Below, one piece after another: positions 20,923 to 33,363 of a stretch of DNA of 64,000 nucleotides (position 1 is its first letter; every line of letters starts with the position of its first letter). Source of the stretch: Sporodiniella umbellata (lineage: Eukaryota; Mucoromycota; Mucoromycetes; Mucorales; Rhizopodaceae); assembly GCA_025677835.1 (NCBI GenBank), contig JAIXMR010000003.1:1-64000 (forward strand), written 5' to 3'. Below the pieces are notes generated by a model. The model worked only from the letters and a program-made list of their open reading frames with translations. It was not told the DNA's origin and ran no database searches. Both the position numbers and the translations under genes were made by a program.

Positions 20923-23436
20923 TTAGAGGCGTTTGATAGAAATTTGTAAAAGGTAGTCGGTATCGTTCATACGGAATTGAACATTCTTGCTCATAACAAC
21001 GCTGTCCTCCACAGTAACATCAGAGTCATCGTTTGAAAAATCAGCGTTCTTGGGTTCTTGTTTTTTGTTTGAGATAACTCCTTTGGAGCCATAGAGCCTC
21101 TTTAATTTCTCAGCTATTTCCAAAGAGGCAAAGGCTTCTGTAGTAAAATCAAGTTCTTGGGAATCTGGTTTGTTCAATACCGTCTCGCTTGAACTGTCAG
21201 CTTCGTTGTCACCGTTTGGTTCGTTGTAGCTATTCAAGTTGGCCTCGCTATAACCATTTGATTCCTTGTAACCATTCGATTCATTGTGACTGTATGATTC
21301 GTTATAGCCGTTTGATTCGTTGCAGCTGTTAGTTTCACTGTAGCTGCTACTTTCGTTATAATGGGTTGTTTCGTTAGTTACGTTTGCTTCTTGATAGTTG
21401 TCAGTTCCGTGGTAGCCGTTTTGTTCAGTATTCTTCTCAGCATTGCTATTCGAATTACAATCAATATAATTCTTATGGTCAGAGTCGGTCTCGCTGTCTT
21501 CACGAGTCTTCTCGGCCGTTTCTGAACTAATCGTCTTTGTGGGTACTGATTTGGCTTTGGGAACCAGAGGGGGTTTTTCCTCATCAGAAGGTTGCATTCG
21601 TAACATGTTTTGCTTATATTCGACGCTATAGTGATCTATGGGCCGTTCAAAGTTATATTGTGGATCGCAGATGTACTCAAAAGAGTAGCCCTGCTCCAGA
21701 AGCCTGAGCGCTCTTTCAAATTCGTAACGGATAGCTTTGTGGCCTATGGGAGTACACGTTTCTCTATAAAAAAGAAAATATGGACTTTTAGTTCAGGGTG
21801 CACAAAAAAAAACATGTTTTACACAAGGTAATGTACGTCTGCTTACGCTAAATTCTTTTCAAGTAAAAAGGGGTCTTGGATTACAAAGGTAGCATCTTCG
21901 AACCTCTTTTTGAAAGCAAGTTCTTTTGTTTGTCCAGCAATGGGCGACAGGATTAGTTCTTTCTCTTGAGTCACAAAACGGAAAAACTCAATCAAGAGTG
22001 TGCTGTAGGTATAGTCATTCTTGCTTTCCCAGACAGTAGGGCGTGTTCTGTAGCTTTCCCCAAACGGCTTGTAATCACTCGTTGCCAGATTTTTGATTTG
22101 AGCACAAGTATGAAAACGAACGTCGCATCGGAACATGCGTCTGTGGTAAAGAGCAGGAGTTCGAATAGCGCGATTCCAATGGCAACTTTCTACCTCACAA
22201 TCGCCAGGCAATTTCTGCAGGCAAGGAAGCAGGGGTTTGTCCTCAATTTGCATCAAAAAGCAGAGAGCGAGAATAATATAAGCGTAGCTACTCATTGTAC
22301 CCTGTATCGCTACATGTACAAAAAGGGGGTTAGAAAACACGTAAAGAGACAAAAAAGAGGCTTACTCTTGTTAATGTTCTTTTGTTTGACAAAGTGTTTG
22401 ATAGCAATCAAAAATGGCTCAACTCGCGCATCGAGTCTGACATATTCATGAATCAACTGCGTGTTCTTTAGCCCAAGGGTATTCTGAACACTCAAATCGC
22501 AAGATACTTCGGTAACAGGGTCATAGAACCGACAAATAGGCACAAGGGCGTTGCAGACAGGCTCTACTCGCTCCATACCCAGGTTGGTCAAAAGAGAGGC
22601 AATGTGTTTCATGTTATAGATCGACCCTTCAATATCGTATATTTTAGTCCAATGATTCTTCACGTCTGCCTCATACTGCCCTGGCGGTACAACAATCGTC
22701 AAATCAAGGTCTGACTCCTTCAAGGATAATCCATTGGCGGATGATCTGATCAATTTTAGTAACGGTTCTTTTACTTTTTTTTTTTGTTTTGTTTACCCAA
22801 ACATAAACACTTTAATATTACAACCAGGATAAAGTTCGTCTATTTCTGTTCTCATTCTGTTTTTTAAAGCCCTTCTTCTGTTGGCCATCGTTTCTTTCAT
22901 TTTATAGTGCTAAAAAAAAGTATAATTGTGTTAACCGCAGCTCTTTTTGTTTTTTTTTTTAGATAAAATTTTCACTTTACTTTTAGTGTGTGCAAGACTT
23001 CTCTGGAGAGTTCTTCGCTAGCCTTCATAGGTTTGTTTCTAGCGGCATACTCTTTGGAAAAGGCAACGCGACATCCGTCTCTATTACATAGGAACAGTTT
23101 TGTATCGTTGGTTATCTCTGCTGGCAGCTCAGAGAGGAAGCGATAACGAACTCGTGGGTCAGAGCGATATTCCTCAGCAGTACAGATCTCGTAAAACCAG
23201 CTCCACCATTCACCTAAAGGCGCAATTGCATGCTCTTGCTTTAAAAATTCTTCGATTGTTTCGCAAGATTCAGGTAGGAGATTAAGCAAGTTTTTTGACT
23301 CCAAGTGGGCTTTCAGTGAATCTAAGGTGACTACACGAGCAGAGCGCTGGAGAACAACACCAAGACTATTATTTTGGGCATATTCTCCACATGCTTGAAT
23401 AATTGGGCTTGTCTTTGTCTTTGGTACTTCTTCCAT
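20923..23436 (-). CDS. Non-canonical poly(A)/nucleotidyl transferase, Trf4/Cid1 type
   Basis: Exons 23436-22981, 22909-22797, 22745-22366, 22309-21847 and 21763-20923 give 750 residues. The nucleotidyltransferase signature is S-S-A-N-G-L-(x)5-D-L-D: Asp202 and Asp204 are the metal ligands, with a third carboxylate at Asp273 in EVSCDLSV. The central PAP/25A-associated part has LIHEYVRLD, AIKHFVKQK and, across an intron, TIQGTMSSYAYIILAL. This arrangement is that of Cid1/Trf4-like enzymes adding A or U to RNA 3' ends. Whether it adds A or U is not decidable by eye. An N-terminal extension of about 155 residues is unusual. The C-terminus carries a degenerate Asn-Glu-Ser-Asn-Gly-Tyr repeat (about 21230-21420) in an acidic disordered tail. 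All four splice junctions restore frame through conserved motifs. Confidence 0.85.
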
Positions 23437-23610
23437 GACTTGAGATTATTCTTCAAAAAAAAGTAAAAAATTAACAGCAACGGAAAACGAAAAACAAAAA
23501 AATAACAAAACAAAAAAAAAAAAGAACTTGTTGAAATTTTTATTCTATTTTTATTTCCAATTTTTTTTATGTGTTCACCTTTTTTTTTTAAAAAAAAAAA
23601 TTTGCTGGTA

Positions 23611-24521
23611 CTATTGTTTTTGTGCTTTTATTATGCAGAGCTCATGCTTTAGCTGAACAAGCTCATTTTTAAGGTTGTAATCATGACGTTTGAGCCAAGT
23701 GATGTATTCTATTGCTGGACTGAGAACCTTCCATTTACTTGCTTTCATTTTCTTTTCAACCAGCAAAAAATCACAAAACCCATTAAGCAAATACTTCATT
23801 TCCTTTCGTCTTTTACTCTCTGCTAACTTACGGATTACTCCAAGTATCAGACCACGCGAATAGAGATCCTGTTTTCATTCTTTTAGCAAAGGCTGTGGTA
23901 TAAGAGCTCTTTGGAGTAAAACGTCAGTTTTGAGTATCGTATTTACTCGGACTGGCGTCGGAATATATGGGAGACTCTGGGACAGGTTTGCGAAACCGAG
24001 AGGCTATGCATGACAAAGCAACAAAAAGAAGATTAAAATAAAGGGGAGAGAAGCACTTGTGCCCGAGAGCGATAATAAAGTATCGTTGGATAAAGTACCT
24101 TTTCGTTTAGAGTGTGCCACGCAGTGGAGGCTATTGTAAGAAGCAAATAGTTTGTTTTAAAAACTGTCAGAAAATACGGGTGCTTGTGAGCTTCTTGTAC
24201 CAAGAGTATAAGCCTCTTCAGCAAATCTTGAGGGTGAAAAGGAAGAGCATTCTGTAGCGGTCGGCCCCCCTTCTTTTAACAAAGCGGCTTGCAGTAGCTT
24301 CTCAACGGCTGGGCTCAAGAGAGTTAATAATATAACACTGCAAAACGCCTGTAGTTTTAGCAATATACGCTAGATTAGAAAGGTTTTGTAAAGAAGAGAG
24401 GCTCAACAAATTTATCAATTATTATTTGTTATTTTTGTTATTATTTCTTTATGAATACACGCTCTAATACTCTTTTGTTTTTAGCTATTTTTGTACTACT
24501 TGGAAATTTGTCTACACTCAT
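23611..24521 (-). CDS. bHLH-like transcription factor
   Basis: Exons 24521-24471, 24369-24178, 24003-23947 and 23868-23611 give 185 residues. The last exon carries a basic helix-loop-helix-like block: the basic stretch ESKRRKEM, helix 1 KYLLNGFCDFL, a loop with KKMKASKWKVL, then helix 2 AIEYITWLKRHDYNLKNEL running into a leucine-rich coil (LVQLKHEL). The helix 2 pattern K-x-x-x-L-x-x-A-I-E-Y-I-x-x-L is highly characteristic. The basic region is weaker than consensus, so DNA binding may be altered. The upstream exons are an inference from frame-compatible splice sites. The intron at 24177-24004 is long for this window and the N-terminal part is uncertain. Confidence 0.55.
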
Positions 24522-25089
24522 ACGTAGCTCTCGATAGTTTCTTTCCATCCTTTAGAAACACAAAGAAAAACACGAAAATAAAGAAAATCAAGAAAACAAA
24601 TGAAAGAAATAATAGATATAGCAAAACAAGAACTTTTATTTCTTTGCTCGATTGAGGGGTGAATTGAAAAAAAAATCAAAAAAGTAAAAAAAGATGACTT
24701 TTTTCCCACTGATACTGCGCCTACTTTTTTGCTTGATCCTTTTAGAAAATTAGAATAGCTCAAAAAAAAAAAGAAAAAAAAAGCCCAAGATGCACACGCA
24801 TACGTAGTTTATGTAGTTTGTACCCCTGATTGTCGAAAATTATGCGATTTAATTCTCCTCCCACAAACAACGCTAAAAAAAAGTTTATCCCCACTCCTCT
24901 CTAGTCAAGAAGCTTCCCTCTTTTAATGTTATCGTGCAACTTCTCATTTATTCTTTAGTATACAACACAGACATATGACTCGGCAAGGTTTTCTTTTTCT
25001 ATGTTCGGAGCACTACAACCTTTTTTTTTTTCTTAAAAAGACAAGAGTACTTGTTTGTTTATTTGTCAACTATTTCAGCTTCTGTCAAA
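24522..25089. other. Intergenic
   Basis: AT-rich spacer of 568 bp between two minus-strand genes. It has A runs at about 24760-24781 and a T run at 25020-25032. No supported gene or RNA. Confidence 0.5.
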
Positions 25090-27885
25090 CTACCATATCT
25101 TGCATTTGGCGGTGGGGTTCATAGGGCTTCCTTTCGGGCATTGGAATGCAACAGAAAAGGACTCAGAGTTTTGAATAGCCCCATTAACGATCCACTCGGC
25201 CGGAGAGCGATTTCTATTTTTTGTTGGTAGCTGAGGGTTGAATATAAATAATTACAATAAAAACAGATTTAGTGTGCGCATTTTTTTTACAAACACATGC
25301 AGCTTACATCCTGAGTAAATGCATTTTTGTTACACCAAACGCGACCATAGTTAATAAAGAAAAGTTGCTCAGGGGATAAACTGTTCAATCCAGGTAGTAA
25401 AAGGTGCTTTTGCTCCTTAGTTTGACTATTCCATGCTAAATAGGATAGTTTTAACCCGCCATTATCAGCCAAATTTTCAGCCAACGTGCGATTTTCATTT
25501 GTATAGATTGGCCTTTGGTCTATTTTTGTGAAATTGAATTGGTCATACTGCTTTATAAAGCATCGTGTTGCCTTATCGAACTTAGATCTGGTTTTGTCTG
25601 TCCACCAAGCTTTTTGTTTTCCTATTGCATCAAAAAGACCACCCTGGCGGTCGAAACCATGCTTTTGTTTTGTTCATAAATTTTTTTTTTTTTTTTTTTT
25701 TTTTTTGAAAACTTACAGTTAGTTCATGACCTATAAGTGCACCAATGCCGCCATAGTTAAGATACGCAGGATAGTTTTTTCCAAAAAAGGGATTTTGAAG
25801 GATCCCAGTAGGGAATACAATCTACATATAAAAATATAATAGTTGAGTATTCCTACCGATGTATGCATAGATGTCTGTATGCACAATAAAAGACCCGAAA
25901 AAAAAAAAGAGTGAAATGATGTACACTTATGAAAGGTATAAATGCAGATGCGTACAGTGTACCAGATCTAAGTGTACATATTGTGTATGTATAAATTTAT
26001 AGCATATGTGTCACTCACCTCGTTTAAAAAAGGATTGTAATAAGTGCTGACCTCCTGAGGTTTTGTAGTCCATTTCTTTCTATCGGTTTTGTATCCTATC
26101 TGACTCCACTCTTGGCGTATAGATAGTTGAAGACAGTTTAAGTGGTTCTTAAAAAAATCGGTGCTGTTTATTTCTAGATCTCCATAATACTCTGATAAAG
26201 AAATAGGAGATAACACATTGGGCGATGTGTCTGGATAGCCAATTTTGCTCGACAAGGCTCCCATTTTTTTCATAGCTGCTTGACGTGTCTCATTATCTAG
26301 CCATTCTAATTGCTGTAATCTTTGCAAAAACACTTTTGTTATAGAGCTTGTGATTCTCTCCACATCTTTCTTTACTTCTTTTCCGTTTGTTTTGTTTAAA
26401 ACGTAGTAGCGTCCCAATAAAAATCCAACTGAATCGCTCACATGGTCTACACAAACACTCCAACGGGGTTTCTCTGCAGTGTATCGCTTTTGGTTAAGAC
26501 GGACCCCAAGATTTTTTTTTGATTTCCGGATAGGCTCGCTCAAGACTTCTACAAACGCATCTATGGTTTTCCATACCAAATAAGCTTGAATATTGCGAAC
26601 AGGTTCATTGGATAAAAGGTCGTTGAGGTTTGTCAAGAACTGGGGAGATCTAACAACCATACGATTTGGAAAAGGTGCCATGTTAGGTAAACGTATTCTA
26701 AGGTAAGCATCCCAGTCAATTTGAGGGGTTTGTTTTTTAATGTCATCCAAAAACAAGGTATCAGTTCCTGAATCGTCATCACGAGTGATCTTTGCCAGTT
26801 TTTTCTCAAAGTCTACTGCCATGCGTGCGGTAACATTGGAACTGTACGGAGTCCATTCAAACTCTGTAGTTGAATGGAATACTATATTTAGAGTATGTAC
26901 GATGGTCTCATACAGTATCTGGATAGTATCGGGCTGATCGTAGTAAGTAGATGTAGATAGGGTGAGCGTGGGCTGCATTAAGTGAAGTATGTGACGTTGT
27001 GGATCATTGGGGTCTATATCGACCTGAACACGAAAGAAAGCGTTCACCCCTTGTTGGGCCAGATAGCCTAAGGTGTCTAACGGCTTTTGATCCCGAAGAG
27101 TTCTCATTAAGGGGTATATCGGCTGTGCACCACTAGCGTCTATTAGGGATTCATTTAAGCATGAAACATACAGGCCTTTAAGTTTGTCGAAATTTTGCTT
27201 ATCTAAAAGTTGCTCTGGATCAGGTAACCCAGATGGGGGTGTATACAAATCCTCAAAACTCCCAGAAAGAATGGATCGCATGGTTTCCTTGTTACGGTCT
27301 GTTAGCATAGTAAAAGAGTTCACGTTGGGTTGGTCATGGGGTATTGGATGCCTAGTTTGCCATTGATTGCCTATACAAAATCAGTCTCTGTCAAGTAACT
27401 ATATGGGATTACATGTAAACTGGTAAAAGTTATCACATGGATCCAAGTTAATGTCAATATCCTACTCGGACAGATAAAAGAGAGACAATTATATTATTGC
27501 TTCTTGTCAGTCTTAGACTTTTTAATGTTTTCGAAGTTATGTGACAAACCTGCAAGATCTGTGAAGCTGTCAAAATACATTCAGGAGTAAGACAGACAGG
27601 CTGTAGGGTTTTTGTTTAGTATCATTTCTTATGCAAAGTGATAAATAGCTTTACATCTGTTTTATTCTCTAAAGGAGGTAAGGGCTCCTTCAAAGGTGGT
27701 TGCTGTTTCTCGACAACACTTTGTACATAAAGTCCAGTAAGGATACACAAAACAATAAAAAAAGAACTGCAAAGAAGCAATAATATTTTCTCTAAAAGAG
27801 TGTATTTTCTATTGTCATTCTCGTCGTGATCTCTTGATTCTCTTTGAATCTGTTGCCCCAACAAAGAATCCCTTTCAGAGCTCAT
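25090..27885 (-). CDS. M13 family zinc metallopeptidase (neprilysin/ECE-like)
   Basis: Type II membrane endopeptidase with its catalytic domain outside the cytosol. Seven exons: 27885-27655, 27600-27550, 27461-27413, 27370-26019, 25821-25717, 25661-25308 and 25230-25090, giving 760 residues. A cytosolic tail precedes one hydrophobic segment ([19 protein letters not shown]). The family Cys-rich entry follows (CLTPEC, then [14 protein letters not shown]). The zinc site is H-E-L-T-H at 593-597 with E658-N-L-A-D662, and the protein ends with the M13-typical C-K-I-W. Exon 5 holds the upstream [14 protein letters not shown] motif. An in-frame ATG at 27957 would add 24 residues. 27885 is chosen because it gives a standard short tail. 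The intron at 25716-25662 falls between Thr and His of the zinc motif. Confidence 0.92.
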
Positions 27886-27996
27886 TGAATTATATAAAAT
27901 ACAAAAAGTAAAAAAAAAGTGTCTGGAAAGGGAAGGAAAGGGAATACTGGAAGGCAAGGAATTATTTATTTATCATATGTGCACCCCTTCCGAGCT

Positions 27997-29213
27997 CTAC
28001 TGTTCCTCTATAAAATCAACCAAAATCTCTGGCAATTCATAGTTGAGTTGTTTTTCTTCAATGAGTTTTTGAGCTCTTTTAATGACTCCCGTTGCTTTGT
28101 CGTAAATTGCATTTTGCTCATCAGCATCAAGCACTAGATTTGCTTCATTCAAATATATCTCGCCTAAATCAGCAAGTATTTGGGGCCCTAAGCTATCTCG
28201 TTCAACGAATTGCTTCTCTGCTAATTCGAAGAAAGTTTTGCTTTTTAGAATAAACTTGTAAGCTTCTTGCTCTTCTTGGCTTAGTTCAGTCTTGGCGCTT
28301 TCGTTGCCCTCCTCTTCCTCTTCTTCTTCGGGGGCTTTGTCCAACCAATAGTGTGCTACATGCAACTTGCATAGACCAAGCACATGGTTGGCTTGCGGGT
28401 GGCTGGGATCATCTACACGCAAAAATATGAAATGTCAGTTTAATAGTCTGCACTTTGTTATGTATGCAAAGTTCATCCTACCTTTCAATATAGGTTCCAG
28501 TGTTTTCTCAGACCACGCCAAAAACTTGTTGCGTGTTGCCAAATCATAAAAACTGGCTCCCTGTTGCTGTACAATATCTGACCACTGAAGTCTTTCTTTA
28601 GTGTCTAAATCCAATTCTTTTAAGGCTTCTAGAGAACGAATAGCAATTGTGTCATTTTCAGCTGTTAATGCTGCGGCTTGGGAGAACCAAACTTTGCATA
28701 AGGCCAATTGAATTTTCTTTTGCAATGTTTCGTCTTTAAGTTCTAGACCTTCTTGAAGGCGCTCTTCCGCTGCCTCCATAAACGCATCAAAGTCGTCTCC
28801 GTCTTCTAGTTGACCAAGTTCGTATAAAGCCAAGCCATAGCTATAAAAAAAAATAGCAGGAAGATCGCTAGTTGCTGTACGCAGGATCTGATCTGAACTA
28901 TGAATCGTACCCCGAAGTAAAGCGATCGCTTCTTCAGGATTTGTTTCTAGTTATGAACTAGTTAGAGAACCAGCCTCTTCTCTCTCTCTCTCTCTCTTTT
29001 TTTTTATACATAGTAACGGAACATACCCAACTTTTCCATTGCCATTTCTAGTAGCGCGATCATTTCACCCATTTCATCTCCCTCCTCTACTTCCTTCTCA
29101 ATCAGGATTGTTTGAGTGTTTTCTGGCAAATCAGAATCGCCTTCAACCTTTGTTTTTTTCGAAGCTTTATCAGCTGCGCTTTTCTTTAAGCCTCTTGCTC
29201 TCTTTTGTGCCAT
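27997..29213 (-). CDS. ETT1: Enhancer of translation termination 1 / Nro1-like
   Basis: Exons 29213-29027, 28946-28482 and 28412-27997 give 355 residues. The basic N-terminus MAQKRARGLKKSAADK is followed by helical TPR-like repeats. Family features include LLRGTIHSSD, the SYGLALYELGQLED block, HPQANHVLGLCKLHVAHYW and an acidic insert EEEEEEEG. Yeast Ett1 promotes translation termination, and fission yeast Nro1 regulates the hypoxic factor Ofd1/Sre1 pathway, so the role here is inferred from family. The upstream ATG at 29231 would add six residues. MAQKR is preferred. The first intron contains a (TC)n tract at about 28979-28997. The stop lies about 110 bp from the start of the M13 gene on the same strand. 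Confidence 0.75.
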
Positions 29214-29393
29214 GGTTATTGTAACTTTCAAAAATTGAAAAATTAAAAAGAGGTATCATAAAGGCGACAAAAACTTTCAAAAAATTTATTTTTTTACTAG
29301 GCTTTTTTTCTTTAAAAAAATAATAATTAAATGTGAAAGAAAAAATAAAAAGATATATATGTATATATATACAGCACACAGTTACAAGATAGC

Positions 29394-30336
29394 TTAAATT
29401 GGAGGTAAATCGTACATTGTCTCTTGCGTTTGATGTGAAAGTACTTCTTTTGGGTCCCAGCTTTGCATGATACTTTCCAGAAGATCGCTGGGCTGAAGCA
29501 GCTCTTGTTTGTAAGTATCTAGCATGTTTAAGTAGCTTGTTTTTTGTTCTCCAAAATCCTGAAAAAAGCTAGAGCGATCATCATATAAAGACTGCTGGAA
29601 ATCATGTACAGGAGAAGGTGTACTCTCCATACTTCCTACCAAAAGAGGAGTATACATCTGAGAACCAGCTACTGCTACAGCAGCAGCCGATTTAGCAGTT
29701 CCGTAAATGGCTTCGTAATTAAAATGGATAGATGAAGCAGGCGAAGCGTTTCCGTTAAAGTTGCACCCATTACGGCGAATTCTGCAAGTTGGACAGCAAC
29801 GTACAAACCTTGCAATCAGTTCTTTAGGAATCCAAGAGTATTGGCACTTGACCTAAGGTTAAAATAATAGTTGAGTATATGTACACAGCAAGAGTGTCTA
29901 TTCTTTTTCTTTCTTTCTTTCTTTTTTTTACTATTGCAGAGGTTTTATCTCGACCACCGTGGTTTGCTTCTCTATGTGCATCGACTAAGATTCCATAAAT
30001 ATCTTCTTTTGTAGCCACAGGCTTTCCATCATGACAGATGATGCGTTGAGATCCCCCAACAAAGTTGAACATTTTTTTCACCCAAAACCTAAACTGTGCA
30101 GTAGAAACAGATGTATCCTTAGGGTTGATTAAAACTTCTCTAATCATGCTATAACGTTCTTCATCAATAAGTGCTTTATCTCTCTTTTTGAGCGACAGAC
30201 GTGAAAGATAGTCACGTACAACGTTGCTGAACTCTTCGCTTGTGGGTACACCATAGGCCTCTTCTTCTGAAGGATAAGTGCGTCGAACAGCCGGTGGAAA
30301 CATAAAGTTGGAGTAGGGGATATGATATGGTTGCAT
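29394..30336 (-). CDS. Protein with H2C2 integrase-type zinc-binding domain
   Basis: Exons 30336-29932 and 29852-29394 give 287 residues. The core, split by the intron, reads H-R-E-A-N-H at one end and C-C-P-T-C at the other, the spacing of the HHCC zinc-binding domain of retroviral/Ty3-Gypsy integrases. It is preceded by EDIYGILVDAHREANHGG and followed by RIRRNGC. The catalytic DDE core of integrase, reverse transcriptase and LTRs are all missing from the flanks. The tail is rich in Ser, Gln and Asp, with an alanine run (SAAAVAVAG) and short acidic/hydrophobic motifs as in transcription activators. It is likely a domesticated integrase fragment acting as a DNA- or protein-binding factor. Function is not established. 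Confidence 0.7.
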
Positions 30337-31525
30337 TACTTCTTTATTTTTCTCTATGCTTCTTTTTTTTTACTTTGTTGCTGGTGTACACACTTTATAA
30401 CAATTTGGCGGATAGATCACAAAATAAGAGAATGGACAAGCAATGAAAAAAAAAAGAGAAAATAAGAAAATGAATCAAAAATAAAACAAAATCAACGGCA
30501 TTAAATATAAGATGAAAGATATTCTGTAAATATGTAACAAGGTATGTATTCTAAAGCAATTCTCTCATTGTTTCTCGGTGTTTAAAAGTTTTTTTTTTTG
30601 TTCCTGGAAGTATAATTGCTCGAAACGTCATCCGTACATTCTTGTTATAGAGATTTTTTACAGTATCAAAACATCTATAAAACAACACAAAAAACTGTAG
30701 TTATTCGGCTATTATACTTTACCATTTGTTCTACAGAGACTAAAGGAAAATATTTATGAAATTCCTTAGTTTTTAACTCTGAGTGTCCTCTTCTAAAACG
30801 ATTGCGTTTCTATAAATACATTTGATCAAAGTATAAGTCTCCGTTATTATTATTGTTTATTATTATGGCTACTATTAAATGAAAAAATATATAATAATAA
30901 CAATAATAACAACAATAATAACAAGGGCCTAGCACCGGCATTAATAAAACAACCGACTGTTGTCTACAAATAAAAATGTGTTTCTGTTCCTATGGGTAAT
31001 AGTAAGCCTGTGGTTGATAGATATATTTGACATCCTATTATTAAATAGTTCAGATACTGTAAAATGTGATTGTTTGGTAGGAGCCAGTGGATCAATTTGT
31101 TCACCCTTTTTTTTTTTTTTTTTTTTTTGTAAAATTCTCTTATGTTTTTTTTTTAGTTAAATATGTTGCTTTAAGAAAATGGGAGAATATTTTTTTTCTA
31201 CTCCTCAGCCATTTTTGTTGTTTTCTATTATTTTCTCTCAAGGAAATTGTTCTGGAAAATATTCGCTGGTTTTGGTAGGTGGAGAAAGAAAAAGTAAGTA
31301 TAAAGCCAACAATGGCGTTTCGTTTTTTTTTTTCATTTTCTATAGAAGGATATTATTAGACCAAAAAAAAACCCCTACTGTGGTCGTGACATAAGCAGTT
31401 AAACATTTGCTACTTTCTTTACTTAAATGAAACCAAAACAGTGCTTTTATATGTTTTTTCGAAAAATAAAATGTTTATGTGGTCTTTTGTTATATTTTTA
31501 TTTATTTATATGCGTTGTGATTAGA
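30337..31525. other. Intergenic, with AAT/AAC microsatellite
   Basis: 1.19 kb without a supported gene. A trinucleotide-like (ATA/AAC)n tract lies at about 30887-30925 and a T run of about 20 at 31108-31128. Short plus-strand frames here run through the T run and are not credible. Confidence 0.5.
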
Positions 31526-33363
31526 TTAGTTATCTTCAGGCTTCATGGCAGGGAACAAAAGAACTTCCTTGATGTTGTTTGAGTTGGTCAAGAACATAGC
31601 CAAACGATCGATACCCATACCCCAACCGCCAGTGGGAGGAAGACCAAATTCGAGAGATTGACAGAAGTTTTCATCAATCAATTGAGCTTCATCATCACCA
31701 GCAGCCTTATCATCAGCTTGTTGAGCGAAACGTTCACGTTGATCGAAAGGATCGTTTAATTCGGTGTAAGCATTACACAATTCTTTAGTGGCTACGAACA
31801 GTTCAAAACGTTCACAGATACCAGCACGGTCGCGGTGCTTCTTAGCCAAAGGAGACATCATTTGAGGATGGCCAGTGATGAAAGTGGGCGAGATGCAATC
31901 TACTTCAAGGTATTCACCAACCAATTTGTCCAACAAACGGGCGCTTGTACGGGGTGAAGAACAATCGATCTTTTGCTTGACGCAAAGGTCGTCCAAGAAT
32001 TTGGTACCTTCGGCAGTGTGGAGTATGTCGCCAGAGGGGAATTGAACATTCAATCTTTCTTCCAAAGTTTGGATCATGTCTAAACGCTTGAAAGGAGGGC
32101 TAAAGTCAATTTCCATGACAGGACCTTCGGGTCCTTGAGGATGATATTCAACTTTATATTGACCAAAGATACTCTTAACTAAACCAGAAACAAGCTCTTC
32201 TGTCATATCCATCAAGTCAAACATATCAGCATAAGCCATATAGAATTCACAAGAAGTGAATTCAGGATTATGTGTCATATCAATGGATTCGTTACGGAAT
32301 TGACGACCCATTTCGTATACACGATCAAGACCACCAACAACTAACATCTTCAAATAAAGCTCAGGAGCTACACGCATGTACATATCCAACTTCAAGTCAT
32401 TGTGGTGAGTAACAAAGGGCTTAGCAGTAGCACCACCGGCGATACGGTTCATCATAGGAGTCTCAACTTCCAAGAAATTACGTTGATCCAAGAAGGAACG
32501 GATATAACTAATGGCCTTAGCACGCACTTGGAACTTTTCGCGTACAAAGTTGTTCATGATCAAATCCAAATAACGTTGGCGGAAACGGAGTTCCATATCC
32601 TTAAAACCATAGTTGGCCTTGGGCAACATACGAAGACAAGGAGACAAAATAGTGACCTTCTTGGGGAAAATGGAAAGTTCTCCACGCTTAGTTTTACCGG
32701 GAACACCAGTGACACCAATCACGTCGCCACGTCTGAAGAGATCGTGCATTTGAGCAAAGTCTTCACCTTCATGGTCTTGAAGAGAAGCCATTACTTGAAT
32801 CTTGACACCTTCACCGTGTAAATCGTAGAATCTCAATTTGGCGCCAGAGGCACGCTTGTTGTGAATACGGCCTGCGACAGAGACTACTTGATCATCCAAA
32901 CGTTCTCCGATTTCAATGCTGTTAAACTTGGCAATGAATTCAGGAAGACTCAGCTCAACATGGAATTTGTGGGGATAAGGGTTAGGCTGAGCTGTTTCGC
33001 GGAGCTTGTTGATAGCTTTGGAACGTAATTCAAAGTATTGCTACAAAGTCCTTAAGTTAGCACACAAACATATACATCTTCTAAAAAGTTTTGATTTTTT
33101 ACGTTGGGGTTCAACTCTTCTTCTCCTTCTTCTGCACTCTTTTCTTTGGGTGCATTTTCTTTAGCAGGGGCGGCAGCAGCCTTAGCAGCCTTAGCGGCTT
33201 CTTTAGCGCGAAGCTTTTCACGTCTCTTAAGTTCACTAAAAGTAGTCTTAGAAATACATACTAGACCTTTTTGAAAAAACCTGAAAATACTTTACGATTT
33301 GGAGATCATTTCTCCGGTGACGGGGTCCTTTTGAAGGTTCTTTTGGTCGACAGCTTCAGACAT
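31526..33363 (-). CDS. Lysyl-tRNA synthetase, class II, cytoplasmic type
   Basis: Charges tRNA-Lys with lysine. Exons 33363-33296, 33235-33103 and 33040-31526 give 571 residues. The eukaryote-specific Lys/Ala-rich N-terminal helix ([17 protein letters not shown]) precedes an OB-fold anticodon-binding domain ([17 protein letters not shown]). Class II motif 1 includes [12 protein letters not shown], motif 2 [20 protein letters not shown], and motif 3 [21 protein letters not shown] residues near the C-terminus. Length and order fit fungal cytosolic KARS/Krs1. Codon use is less A-rich in synonymous positions than in its neighbours, as expected for a highly expressed gene. No mitochondrial presequence is visible from this start. 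Confidence 0.95.
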
